Below are positions 14,352 through 20,662 of a DNA stretch of 20,738 nt, in pieces. Source of the DNA: Acidimicrobiia bacterium (GTDB lineage Bacteria; Actinomycetota; Acidimicrobiia; Spongiisociales; SHLN01); assembly GCA_004283105.1 (NCBI GenBank), contig SHLN01000012.1, forward strand, positions 1-20,738. The letters run 5' to 3'. Both the position numbers and the translations under genes were made by a program. Each line of letters begins with the position of its first letter. Within the stretch, counting starts at the first letter, position 1. The notes beneath the pieces were generated by a model, which saw only the letters and a program-made list of their open reading frames with translations, was not told the origin of the DNA and searched no databases.

Positions 14352-14924
14352 TCCAAAGCGGCCGAGCGCGCTATCGAGGGCGGCTGCATCGTCGATGCTG
14401 AACCAGGACCGCCCATCCTCGCCCCACGCCTCCCACTCGTCCGGGAGGACCTCGACGACGGGCATCTGGTCGAGCAAGCTCTGGATCGAGCCGCCGGCGT
14501 CCAGCTCCGTCATCGCCTCAGCATTCCAGTCCGCCGGGTAGACGGCGCAGGTGACCTGCCTGATCGCATCGGCGACCGGGACGACGGCCGCTCCGCCGAA
14601 CCGGTCGATGAGCCGGCTGAGGGTCTCGGGACGAACAAAGGGCTGGTCGACGGCAACGAGCATCACCGCCTCCGCACCCATGGCATGGGCCTCTGTCAAT
14701 GCCGCCGCCAGACCGGCGAGCGGCCCGGCTCGACCAGGTTCTGGATCGGGCAATCCGGCGAGACCAGCGATCTCCGACCGGCCGGACACCACGACCCGGT
14801 CGACGACCGACGCGAGCGAAGTGGCCACCCGATCGAGCATCGACCGGCCTTCGATCTCAACCGTCGCCTTGTCGACACCCATCCGGCTGGACGCTCCGCC
14901 GGCCAGCACGACTCCGAGGATCAT
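14337..14924 (-). CDS. mobA: Molybdenum cofactor guanylyltransferase MobA
   Basis: The 195-residue enzyme joins GMP from GTP to molybdopterin, making the MGD cofactor required by the DMSO reductase family. The N-terminal nucleotide-binding signature is VVLAGGASSRMGVDKA (5-20). The metal-binding region is VAVDQPFVRPE, and CAVYP plus SIQSLLD occur in the C-terminal part. It starts with an ATGA overlap with the sulP stop, so translation is probably coupled. Placement in the sulfur island suggests it supplies the molybdoenzyme encoded at the right edge. I see no other Mo-cofactor genes in the window. Confidence 0.93.
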   Translation of the reverse strand: MILGVVLAGGASSRMGVDKATVEIEGRSMLDRVATSLASVVDRVVVSGRSEIAGLAGLPDPEPGRAGPLAGLAAALTEAHAMGAEAVMLVAVDQPFVRPETLSRLIDRFGGAAVVPVADAIRQVTCAVYPADWNAEAMTELDAGGSIQSLLDQMPVVEVLPDEWEAWGEDGRSWFSIDDAAALDSALGRFGSGLE

Positions 14925-16465
14925 GCCGGATCGACGTCGCGCTGGGTAGCGAAGTCGCCCTCCCAGACCGCTCTGAGGACCCGCTCGGCATGATCGGGGA
15001 CGTACGAGACCTCGGCCTCCAAGCCTGCCAATCGGGCATCGTCCACCAGTGTCTTGAGGGCAAGCGCTCCGGTCAGATCGATCCGCCCCACCCCGGATAG
15101 GTCGAACACGACCCGATCGGCGTCGGGGTGGTCGGCAAGGAGATTCGTCATCGCCTCGGCGACATCGGGTGACGAGCCGAAGAAGATGACCCCCTGCGGT
15201 CGAAGCACCAGCACCCCGTCGGCGTAGTCCGAGCCCACCGGCGCGCGCAGCTCTCGCCACAGGTGGACGGTGATCCCGAGCCCGATGCCGAGCATCACGG
15301 CGACATCGATGCGGGGCGACAGGATGAGCGTGGCCGCGAACGTAATCCAGGCCACGAGGGCCTGTGCACGCGAGAGGCGCCAGAACCGCAGCAGGCGGGG
15401 AATATCGATGAGACGAGCCACCGCCGCGATGACGATTGCGCCGAGCACTGCCCGGGGAAGATCCGACATGAGCCCGGCCAGGGGCAGGAAGGCGATCACG
15501 GCGAGGCCGGTCACGGCTCCGCTCCACCTCGTCTCACCGCCGACGAGCCGATTGATCGAACTGCGAGAAAAGGAGCCACCGACCGGGAACCCACCCGACA
15601 AGCCGGATGCGAGGTTGGCGACTCCCTGGCTGATCAGCTCCCTGTTCGGGCTCCAGCGCTCGCGATCCTGGGCGGCGAAGATGCGGGCAATGGAGGCCGG
15701 CTCGGCAAACCCCACGAGCGCAATGACCGCCCCCGGGACGATGAGCGACCAGACATCCCCCCACGGCAGATCGATCGGAGAACCGGGGAAGCTGAGGTCG
15801 ACGTCGCCCACCCGCAGCCCGGTGTAGTTCGAGACGACGCTGTAGAGGATCCCGACGACAACAGCGATGAGGACGCCGGGGAACAGGCGATGCACTCTGC
15901 GCCCCCCGGCCACGAGTACCACGGTGATGACCGACAGCACGATGGCCGTCGGCTCCCAGTCGCCTCCGTGACGAACCGTCCACCACAGCCTCGACAGGAT
16001 GGTGTCACCGTCGGCAACGACCCCGAGGGCAGTCGGGAGCTGCGAGGACACGATGAGGATGGCCGCTGCGGTGGTGAAGCCGACGAGCACGGCCTGGGAC
16101 ATGAAATAGGCGATGACGCCTCCCCGCACGAGGCCAAGGGCGACCCGGAACACACCGACGACCAGTGCCAGCAGGGCCGCCAGCTTGATCCACTCCTCAC
16201 TGAACGGGTCGGCGAAGGCCGATAACGCTCCAAACGTGAGCAGGGCCGTCATGGCCACCGGACCGGTCTGGAGGTATCGCGACGATGCGAAGAAGGCCGC
16301 CGCCAGCGGTGGGAGGGCGGCCGCGTACAACCCGTAGTACGCGGGAAGCCCGGCCAGTTCGGCATAGGCAAGCGATTGGGGGATGAGCACCAGCGCCACG
16401 CTGATCCCGGCGATGACATCCCCGCGACCCAGGGTCACCCGATGCTGGTCGGGCCGGGCGCTCAC
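14921..16465 (-). CDS. SulP family anion transporter with STAS domain
   Basis: The 514-residue membrane protein has the SulP permease core with the signature LIPQSLAYAELAGLPAYYGL at about 27-46 and some 10-14 hydrophobic helices. A cytosolic STAS domain follows from about 405 (VLVLRPQGVIFFGS, then VFDLSGVGRIDLTGALAL). SulP proteins carry sulfate, bicarbonate or other anions; plant and algal relatives without STAS carry molybdate. The GTG at 16465 follows the persulfide dioxygenase stop by 13 bases with no clear ribosome site. mobA overlaps its stop. Sulfate (a product of sulfur oxidation) and molybdate (for MobA) are both plausible cargoes; sequence alone does not decide. Confidence 0.93.
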   Translation of the reverse strand: MSARPDQHRVTLGRGDVIAGISVALVLIPQSLAYAELAGLPAYYGLYAAALPPLAAAFFASSRYLQTGPVAMTALLTFGALSAFADPFSEEWIKLAALLALVVGVFRVALGLVRGGVIAYFMSQAVLVGFTTAAAILIVSSQLPTALGVVADGDTILSRLWWTVRHGGDWEPTAIVLSVITVVLVAGGRRVHRLFPGVLIAVVVGILYSVVSNYTGLRVGDVDLSFPGSPIDLPWGDVWSLIVPGAVIALVGFAEPASIARIFAAQDRERWSPNRELISQGVANLASGLSGGFPVGGSFSRSSINRLVGGETRWSGAVTGLAVIAFLPLAGLMSDLPRAVLGAIVIAAVARLIDIPRLLRFWRLSRAQALVAWITFAATLILSPRIDVAVMLGIGLGITVHLWRELRAPVGSDYADGVLVLRPQGVIFFGSSPDVAEAMTNLLADHPDADRVVFDLSGVGRIDLTGALALKTLVDDARLAGLEAEVSYVPDHAERVLRAVWEGDFATQRDVDPA

Positions 16466-16478
16466 CGGGCGGAGGCGA

Positions 16479-17606
16479 TCACTTGGTGAGGGCGCACTCG
16501 TTGCGACCGACCTCGAGTTCTTTGGCCATTTCGGGGTCCGGTGCCGTCAGCCCCAGGTTCACGAGCCGGATCTTGGCGTACACCTCGGGCGGCTCGCCCA
16601 GGTGGGACACCACATAGTCGACGAACTCGGCCTCATCGGCGATCGACACCACCGGGTCGTTGTCGAGCAGATCGCTCAACGAACGCCGCAGGGTCCCATC
16701 GTCGCGAGATTCGGATCGTGCCGTGTAGTGGGCCGGACAAACTTCGAGGTCCCGGTTGAGATGGCCCAGCTTCTCGTGAATCGTGTTGAAGAGGTCGCGC
16801 GCCCACGGCTCGGTCTCGCCCCCGAGATCGGGGCGGCCCACCCCTGACACAAACACGGCATCGCCGGTCATGAGGAACCGGTCGTGGACTTCGAGCGAGG
16901 TGCTTCCCGGGGTGTGCCCGGGGGTGGCGATAGTCCGGACGATCAGTTCCAGCTCGCCGTACGTGAACACCTCTCCGTCGACGAGGGCCGCAAAGTCGTA
17001 ACTGGCGTCCTCCCCGTCACCCGGAGAGAGGTGGTAGACGGCTTCGGCGTGCGTGGCGAGTTGCCGGCCGAGCGAGATGTGATCGGCATGGAGGTGGGTA
17101 TCGAACACATCGGCGATCTGGGAATTCATCTCCTCGGCGATGGCGAGGTACGGCTCGACGTCGCCGCTCGGATCGATGAGCGCCATCGTCCCGCCGCGGG
17201 CGCCGACGGCGTACGAGAGACAGGCCTTGGCGATCCGATCAAGCTGGACGACATACTGCGTGCCGTCGTCGTACAGCGTGCGGGGCACGAGCGTATTGGC
17301 CCAGGCGTCCATGCCGCCTTCGAGATTGTGCACGTTTGGTCGGTCGACCATCTCGGCGACCATGCCCGATGACCCGCCGTGGGCACATACGACGACCACT
17401 TCCTGGTGCTCGGGGAGTTTCTCGACGATCTGGCCAAGATCGGTGAGCGCCGTCCAGTACGGGATGTTCTCCATGACGAGCTCGGCCTTGCCCTCGATAC
17501 GCCAGCGATCGAATTGATCTTCGGCCCGAACGTCGAGGATGAACGGCGCCCGGGCGGCGTCGTCTACTCGCTGGGCCAGGTCCTCGGTCGTGATCGTTCG
17601 ACTCAT
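16479..17606 (-). CDS. Rhodanese-persulfide dioxygenase fusion (ETHE1-like)
   Basis: The 375-residue protein has two domains. Residues 1-108 are a rhodanese domain with persulfide-carrying C74 in CAHGGSS; the usual arginine at loop position 6 is a serine. Residues 115-300 are a metallo-beta-lactamase fold with H171, H173, D175, H176, H231, D249 and H293. It includes the GVGRPDLGG segment seen in ETHE1-type persulfide dioxygenases. These are mononuclear iron enzymes that oxidise glutathione or other persulfide to sulfite. Known fusions such as PRF and CstB place the rhodanese last; here it comes first. ATG 17606 follows a strong GAGGAGGAG. An ArsR-type dyad lies 20 bases upstream. sulP and mobA follow directly, apparently co-transcribed. 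Confidence 0.9.
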   Translation of the reverse strand: MSRTITTEDLAQRVDDAARAPFILDVRAEDQFDRWRIEGKAELVMENIPYWTALTDLGQIVEKLPEHQEVVVVCAHGGSSGMVAEMVDRPNVHNLEGGMDAWANTLVPRTLYDDGTQYVVQLDRIAKACLSYAVGARGGTMALIDPSGDVEPYLAIAEEMNSQIADVFDTHLHADHISLGRQLATHAEAVYHLSPGDGEDASYDFAALVDGEVFTYGELELIVRTIATPGHTPGSTSLEVHDRFLMTGDAVFVSGVGRPDLGGETEPWARDLFNTIHEKLGHLNRDLEVCPAHYTARSESRDDGTLRRSLSDLLDNDPVVSIADEAEFVDYVVSHLGEPPEVYAKIRLVNLGLTAPDPEMAKELEVGRNECALTK

Positions 17607-17625
17607 CGCTCCTCCTCAAACGAAG

Positions 17626-17643
17626 ATATGCGGTCAACCGCAT
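17626..17643. promoter_or_regulatory. Putative ArsR operator before the dioxygenase operon
   Basis: The dyad reads ATATGCG-N6-CGCAT followed by GT. The inner bases extend it to ATGCGGT-CA-ACCGCAT. On the minus strand it overlaps a possible -10 box (TATCTT) and lies 20 bases from the start codon. The same half-sites at the same spacing recur at 18123-18142 on the other side of arsR. Confidence 0.7.
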
Positions 17644-17684
17644 GTCCGAGCATACGAGAAAGACCCCCGCTCCGACAAGCAGCC

Positions 17685-17999
17685 CTACGAAACGACGGCG
17701 GCACCCATCTGTGCGGTCATGACTTCGCGCAGTAAGTCGAGCGCCTCGATGATCTTCGGTGAGGAGACCGAGTAGTAGATGAACTGGCCCTCTCGCCGGG
17801 TCTCGACGAGGCCACGATCCCGGAGAACGGCGAGGTGCTGCGACACGTTCGCCTGCGCGAACCCGACCTCATCACAGATCTCGGAGACCGACAGCTCGCC
17901 GTTGCGCAGCGCGTTGAGAATGAGCAGCCGCTTCGGATCGGCCAGACCTTTGCACACACTGGCGTGCAACTGATAGAGCTCCTGCTGAACGGACTTCAT
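17685..17999 (-). CDS. ArsR family transcriptional repressor, probable sulfur/redox sensor
   Basis: The 104-residue winged-helix regulator has ADPKRLLILNAL (20-31), the recognition helix around FAQANVSQHLAVLRDRGLV (47-65) and the wing REGQFIYYSV (69-78). It has only two cysteines, C16 near the N-terminus and C42 at the start of helix 3. The C-terminal cysteine used by the persulfide sensors BigR and SqrR is missing. C42 sits where arsenic-binding ArsR proteins carry their C-V-C motif. No arsenic genes are near, while all neighbours handle sulfur, so I infer a reactive-sulfur or thiol-redox sensor using C16-C42. ATG 17999 is the family-typical start. Its likely targets are the two dyads at 17626 and 18123. 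Confidence 0.9.
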   Translation of the reverse strand: MKSVQQELYQLHASVCKGLADPKRLLILNALRNGELSVSEICDEVGFAQANVSQHLAVLRDRGLVETRREGQFIYYSVSSPKIIEALDLLREVMTAQMGAAVVS

Positions 18000-18020
18000 C
18001 GGGCAATGATGGCACAGGGA

Positions 18021-18040
18021 GGGCGCTTAGGAAAGCGCCC
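18021..18040. promoter_or_regulatory. Perfect 20-bp dyad upstream of arsR
   Basis: GGGCGCTT-AGGA-AAGCGCCC is a perfect 8-bp inverted repeat with a 4-base centre, 21 bases ahead of the arsR start. It has no T-run. It could be a protein-binding dyad, an RNA hairpin in a long leader, or the remnant of a repeat. The sequence differs from the ATATGCG operators. Confidence 0.4.
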
Positions 18041-18044
18041 GGCT

Positions 18045-18079
18045 GGCCAACGGCCGATGGCCGATGGCCGACGGCCGGT
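18045..18079. repeat. Heptamer array, unit GGCCGAT
   Basis: Five units read GGCCAAC, GGCCGAT, GGCCGAT, GGCCGAC and GGCCGGT, directly after the dyad. The unit GGCCGAT recurs in direct orientation at 19021-19056. GGCCAAC is one base from the GGTCAAC unit at 18944. Confidence 0.8.
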
Positions 18080-18122
18080 CGCTTGTGCACTAACTACTTG
18101 CACCGGGCCCGCCCCGATGCCA

Positions 18123-18142
18123 ATATGCGCCCAGCCGCATAT
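18123..18142. promoter_or_regulatory. Putative ArsR operator before dsrE2-tusA
   Basis: A perfect dyad ATATGCG-N6-CGCATAT lies 22 bases before the DsrE2-like start. Allowing one bulged A, the arms extend by three more pairs (GCC/GGC). A possible -35 TTGCAC at 18098-18103 would place the -10 at 18121-18126, inside the dyad, as expected for a repressor. Half-sites and spacing match the site at 17626-17643. Confidence 0.72.
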
Positions 18143-18164
18143 GGCTCGAGTCAAGGAGGAGCTC

Positions 18165-18692
18165 ATGACCGTTCCGGATCTCCAGGAAGAAACGGCTGCC
18201 GAAGAATCGGCACCGGAGAAGGAGAAGATGGTCCTTGTCGCCGCCTCCGGCGACCTCGACAAGGCCTGGCCGGTCCTCATTCTGGCTACCACCGGCGCCG
18301 CCTACGGAATGGATGTGACGATCTTTTTCACATTCTGGGGGTTGAGCATCCTCAAGAAGCCGGGAACCGGCATCACCGGTGAAGACTGGCGACAGAAGAT
18401 GATGTCGGCATTCCACAAGGGGACTCCCGACGGGCTCCATCTCTCCAAACTCCACTTCGCCGGTCTCGGACCGTCGATGATGAAGAGCCTGGCCGACGAC
18501 AAGAACGTCGCCTCCGTTCAGGAGCTCCTCGACCTGTCGATCCAGCTGGGTGTGAAGCTCTGGCCATGCCAGATGACCATGGATCTCATGGGACTCACCA
18601 ACGACGACCTCATCGACGGCCTCGACAAACCCGCCGGGGCCGGTTCGGCAATCAGTCTCATGAAGGACGCCTCGATCCAGTTATTCGTGTAA
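18165..18692 (+). CDS. DsrE2-like (DsrE/F/DrsH family) sulfur carrier
   Basis: The 175-residue protein has a charged N-terminus, then the DsrE fold: VLVAASGDLDKAWPVLILATT (23-43), the hydrophobic FFTFWGLSIL (54-63) typical of the DsrE2 branch, and the cysteine segment WPCQMTMDLMGL with C135. DsrE2 proteins pass sulfane sulfur to TusA in sulfur-oxidising bacteria and may associate with the membrane. The ATG at 18165 follows AAGGAGGA by 4 bases. tusA follows by 23 bases, the classic partner arrangement. The gene lies behind an ArsR dyad, so it is expected to be induced when the ArsR sensor releases. Confidence 0.92.
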   Translation: MTVPDLQEETAAEESAPEKEKMVLVAASGDLDKAWPVLILATTGAAYGMDVTIFFTFWGLSILKKPGTGITGEDWRQKMMSAFHKGTPDGLHLSKLHFAGLGPSMMKSLADDKNVASVQELLDLSIQLGVKLWPCQMTMDLMGLTNDDLIDGLDKPAGAGSAISLMKDASIQLFV

Positions 18693-18715
18693 CCGTTCAG
18701 GAGGAGAACAAGACA

Positions 18716-18940
18716 ATGGCAGACACAACCGTCGATGCACGCAACCTGCAGTGCCCGATGCCGGTCGTAAAGACCGCCATGGCAATCAACGAGATCACCT
18801 CGGGCCAGACGCTCGAGCTGATCGCTACCGACAAGGGTGCCCTCTCGGACATTCCCGCCTGGGCCAAGGACACCGGCAACTCATTGAAAGAGCAATTCGA
18901 AGAGAACGACGAGTACCACTTCATCATCGAAAAGGCTTGA
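18716..18940 (+). CDS. tusA: TusA family sulfurtransferase, 74 aa
   Basis: The 74-residue carrier holds sulfane sulfur on C13 of the conserved C-P-M-P motif (residues 13-16, DARNLQCPMPVVKTAM). The rest follows the family pattern (GQTLELIATDKGALSDIPAWAK). It presumably accepts persulfide from the DsrE2-like protein or the rhodanese domain and hands it to an oxidoreductase. A strong AGGAGGAG at 18699-18706 lies 9 bases before ATG. The gene ends 4 bases before a four-copy GGTCAAC array. The full Cys-Pro motif contrasts with the degenerate TusA-like domain at 8132-8764. Confidence 0.95.
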   Translation: MADTTVDARNLQCPMPVVKTAMAINEITSGQTLELIATDKGALSDIPAWAKDTGNSLKEQFEENDEYHFIIEKA

Positions 18941-18943
18941 GAA

Positions 18944-18971
18944 GGTCAACGGTCAACGGTCAACGGTCAAC
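18944..18971. repeat. Heptamer array, unit GGTCAAC
   Basis: Four perfect copies of GGTCAAC begin 3 bases after the tusA stop. They are the exact inverse complement of the four GTTGACC copies at 11845-11872. The two arrays thus form a 28-base inverted repeat around about 7.1 kb. Confidence 0.9.
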
Positions 18972-18975
18972 GGCT

Positions 18976-19003
18976 TTGAACCTCCCGTTCGAATTCATAG
19001 GCT
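18976..19003 (+). promoter_or_regulatory. Putative internal promoter before the Fe-S/NrfD gene
   Basis: TTGAAC (18976-18981), 16 bases, then TAGGCT (18998-19003) resembles a housekeeping promoter. It would give a leader of about 65-70 bases, including the GGCCGAT array. TAGGCT is the same -10 as at TSUP. Confidence 0.4.
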
Positions 19004-19020
19004 GGTGACTGGCGACCTCG

Positions 19021-19056
19021 GGCCGATGGCCGATGGCCGATAGGCCGATGGCCGCG
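19021..19056. repeat. Heptamer array, unit GGCCGAT
   Basis: Three perfect copies of GGCCGAT are followed by a one-base A insertion, a fourth perfect copy and a decayed GGCCGCG. The array sits in the leader of the Fe-S/NrfD gene, ending about 10 bases before its ribosome site. It is in the same orientation as 18045-18079. Confidence 0.85.
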
Positions 19057-19077
19057 AGCGACTGAAGGGAGCGAGCA

Positions 19078-20649
19078 CTGCGCTACGGGTTCGTAATCGA
19101 CCAGGACAACTGCATTGGTTGTCACGCTTGCACCGTTGCGTGCAAGACCGAGCACGACGTTCCGCTCGGCGTCAACCGGACCTGGGTCAAGTACATCGAG
19201 AAAGGCACCTGGCCCGAGACCAAGCGCTTCTTTTCGGTCATGCGGTGCAACCACTGCACCGACGCCCCCTGTGTCGATATCTGCCCGACCACGGCTCTCT
19301 ACAAGCGTGACGACGGAATCGTCGACTTCGACACCGACCGCTGCATCGGCTGCAAGTCGTGCATGCAGGCTTGCCCGTACGACGCTCTCTACATCGACCC
19401 CGGTGAGAACACCGCTCAGAAATGCAACTACTGCGTCCACCGTGTCGAGGTCGGCATAGAGCCCGCTTGCGTTGTCGTGTGCCCGGAGCAGGCGATCGTG
19501 GCCGGCGACCTGGACGACCCAACCACACGCATCGCCAAGATCGTGGCCAACGAGCAGGTCTTCGTCCGCTCGCCCGAGCAGGGCACCAACCCCAACCTCT
19601 GGTACAAGGGGATCGAACAGGCCAACCTCGACCCGCTGTCTGCCGAGACGGTCATCAACGACTACATCTGGCGCGATCCACCCGATCCGGTACCGGCCTG
19701 GATGTCGGTCGACCTCACGCCCAAGAACGGAAGCGACCCGCAGGCGCCCCCCGGGTTCGAGTACGGCCGCAACGGTGCTCCCCCACGGGTCGTGTACAAC
19801 ACCGACCACCCGATGCCGTGGGGCTGGCGGGTGTCGAGCTACTTCCTCACCAAGGGAATCGCCGCCGGCCTGGCTCTGGCGGTAGCCCTTGCCCTCCTGG
19901 CCGGCGCCGCCACCGGCTCGGCGCTGATCAATTGGGTCGCCCCCCTCGTTGCCGGCCTCTTCCTGGCCGGGACCGGCGCCCTGCTCGTTACCGACCTCAA
20001 GCGTCCCGACCGCTTTATGTACCTGCTGACCAAGGGCCGATGGGGATCGTGGCTGGTGAAAGGCGCCGTCATCCTTTCGGCCTACGCAGCCGTGCTCGGC
20101 CTATGGTTCCTGGCCGGAATCGCCGGAGCCGATGACCTCGTCAAAGTCCTCGTATGGATCGCCGTGCCCATCGCCCTCGCCGCCGCCGGATACACGGCGT
20201 TCCTGTTCGGCCAGGCCGAAGCCCGCGACCTGTGGCAGAGCCCGATTCTCCTGTGGCACATGGTGGCCGGAGCCTTCGCCGTCGGCGGTGGGGGCGGACT
20301 CGTCCTCGACCTGTTCCTGGACGTGCCCGACAGCGCCACCACCGCCTTCACCTGGGCCATGATCGGCGGCTCGGCCGCCCTCGGGCTCATCGCCTTCGCC
20401 GAACTCACCACCCGTCACCCGACCCGCAACATCACCGACGCCATGCACCACATGACCCGGGGGGTGTACGCCCGCGAGTGGTGGCTGGGCGGCCAGCTGC
20501 TCGGCGTCGTGGTGCCGATCGTGTTCGGTGCCATCGCCCTCGGCGGAGCCACCTGGGTGGGCGCACTCGGCGGGTTATCGGCCATGGCCGGCATCTGGTT
20601 CGCAGACGACGCATTCGTGAAGGCCGGCCAGAGCGTGCCGTTGTCGTGA
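19078..20649 (+). CDS. Fused four-cluster ferredoxin and NrfD-like membrane subunit of a molybdopterin oxidoreductase
   Basis: The 523-residue protein joins two subunits that are usually separate. Residues 1-140 bind four [4Fe-4S] clusters through C12/15/18/22, C57/60/65/69, C89/92/95/99 and C116/119/131/135, as in DmsB, PsrB and SoeB. Residues from about 255 form an NrfD/PsrC-like quinone-reacting membrane domain with about eight helices and the marker DLKRPDRFMYLL. I start at CTG 19078. An in-frame TGA is at 19063 and no ATG, GTG or TTG precedes the first cluster. AAGGGAG (19065-19071) sits 6 bases upstream, and the reading MRYGFVIDQDNCIGC matches the usual N-terminus. Starting at ATG 19240 would delete the first cluster. 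The product should pass electrons between a Mo subunit and the quinone pool. Confidence 0.88.
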   Translation: MRYGFVIDQDNCIGCHACTVACKTEHDVPLGVNRTWVKYIEKGTWPETKRFFSVMRCNHCTDAPCVDICPTTALYKRDDGIVDFDTDRCIGCKSCMQACPYDALYIDPGENTAQKCNYCVHRVEVGIEPACVVVCPEQAIVAGDLDDPTTRIAKIVANEQVFVRSPEQGTNPNLWYKGIEQANLDPLSAETVINDYIWRDPPDPVPAWMSVDLTPKNGSDPQAPPGFEYGRNGAPPRVVYNTDHPMPWGWRVSSYFLTKGIAAGLALAVALALLAGAATGSALINWVAPLVAGLFLAGTGALLVTDLKRPDRFMYLLTKGRWGSWLVKGAVILSAYAAVLGLWFLAGIAGADDLVKVLVWIAVPIALAAAGYTAFLFGQAEARDLWQSPILLWHMVAGAFAVGGGGGLVLDLFLDVPDSATTAFTWAMIGGSAALGLIAFAELTTRHPTRNITDAMHHMTRGVYAREWWLGGQLLGVVVPIVFGAIALGGATWVGALGGLSAMAGIWFADDAFVKAGQSVPLS

Positions 20650-20662
20650 GGGGAGTGATTCG

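Noticed and set aside
17685..17999. Arsenic-responsive ArsR
   Set aside because: There is no arsenate reductase, arsenite pump or methyltransferase nearby, only one cysteine where the arsenic site has two, and all neighbours are sulfur genes.
17835..18164. Upstream extension of the DsrE2-like frame across arsR
   Set aside because: It is antisense to arsR and crosses the operator, and ATG 18165 has a strong AAGGAGGA site.
18944..19056. CRISPR array
   Set aside because: Repeats are 7 bases with no spacers between them, and there are no cas genes.
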